In this document: one piece after another, positions 63,992-64,000 of the stretch
Numbering within the stretch: the stretch's first letter is position 1
How the letters are laid out: each line of letters opens with the position of its first letter
Source: PSRI01 sp041484195
GTDB lineage: Bacteria; Bacteroidota; Bacteroidia; Chitinophagales; Chitinophagaceae
Direction of reading: 5' to 3'
DNA length: 64,000 nt
Assembly (NCBI GenBank): GCA_041484195.1
Contig: JBGPHC010000001.1
Span: forward strand, 478,406 to 542,405
Notes under the pieces: model-generated
Seen by the model: only the letters and a program-made list of their open reading frames with translations
Databases searched by the model: none
What the model was told of the DNA's origin: nothing
Made by a program: the position numbers and the translations under genes

Positions 63992-64000
63992 ATGCAGCCT

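Overview
The window looks like the chromosome of a Bacteroidota bacterium, most likely Chitinophagaceae or a close relative. Supporting signs are an alternative complex III locus (actA-actB-actC order), menaquinone made by the futalosine route (mqnC), a fused alpha/beta E1 of a branched-chain 2-oxoacid dehydrogenase, a PadR-PspC pair, starts that mostly lack Shine-Dalgarno sequences, and several TAnnTTTG elements (the Bacteroidota -7 box) just ahead of start codons. I saw no tRNA, rRNA, CRISPR array or intact prophage. One broken insertion-sequence gene lies at the right edge. All family names come from reading motifs in the translations; no database was searched.

Layout. 1-4931 (minus): respiratory alternative complex III, cut by the left edge. 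5173-6195: a DUF6787-like membrane domain joined in frame to PurN. 6402-22113 (plus): a long run dominated by exported hydrolases: three beta-lactamase-fold serine hydrolases, three PF00756-type esterases (two with C-terminal TPR-like repeats), an M19 dipeptidase, a penicillin-acylase-family amidase, plus an OmpA lipoprotein, a TMEM175-like channel and an APC permease. This looks like outer-surface or periplasmic breakdown of an acylated or D-amino-acid-containing peptide followed by uptake; the substrate is unknown. 22191-30602: E1 alpha/beta, GNAT, a PF04020 membrane protein, an inactive/active M16 peptidase pair, an aspartyl protease with PDZ, and mqnC.

30859-37386: signalling genes (a 1313-residue hybrid histidine kinase and an OmpR/HK two-component pair), followed by a small transcription unit (37546-37778) ending in a convincing terminator. 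38024-40503: pxpB-pxpC-pxpA 5-oxoprolinase. 40693-45554: a GH130-like lipoprotein converging on a SWIM-SNF2 helicase. 45851-50994 (minus): comB, SRPBCC, gcvT and a membrane protein/HK/LuxR-RR signalling operon with a lipoprotein. 51184-54238: a small protein, a bidirectional terminator, then padR and a two-PspC-domain membrane protein behind a promoter that carries a likely operator. 54743-63525: aminotransferase, OsmC, an ECF sigma unit with a membrane protein and TraB/GumN, ferritin, Nfu, a saccharopine-dehydrogenase-like enzyme, SnoaL-like, and pnuC-nadR for NAD salvage. 63625-64000: truncated IS1595-type transposase and repeats.

The items most worth following are the DUF6787-PurN fusion, the exported hydrolase cluster with its duplicated esterase-TPR genes, the small transcript at 37.5-37.8 kb, and two promoter-embedded palindromes (padR and SNF2).
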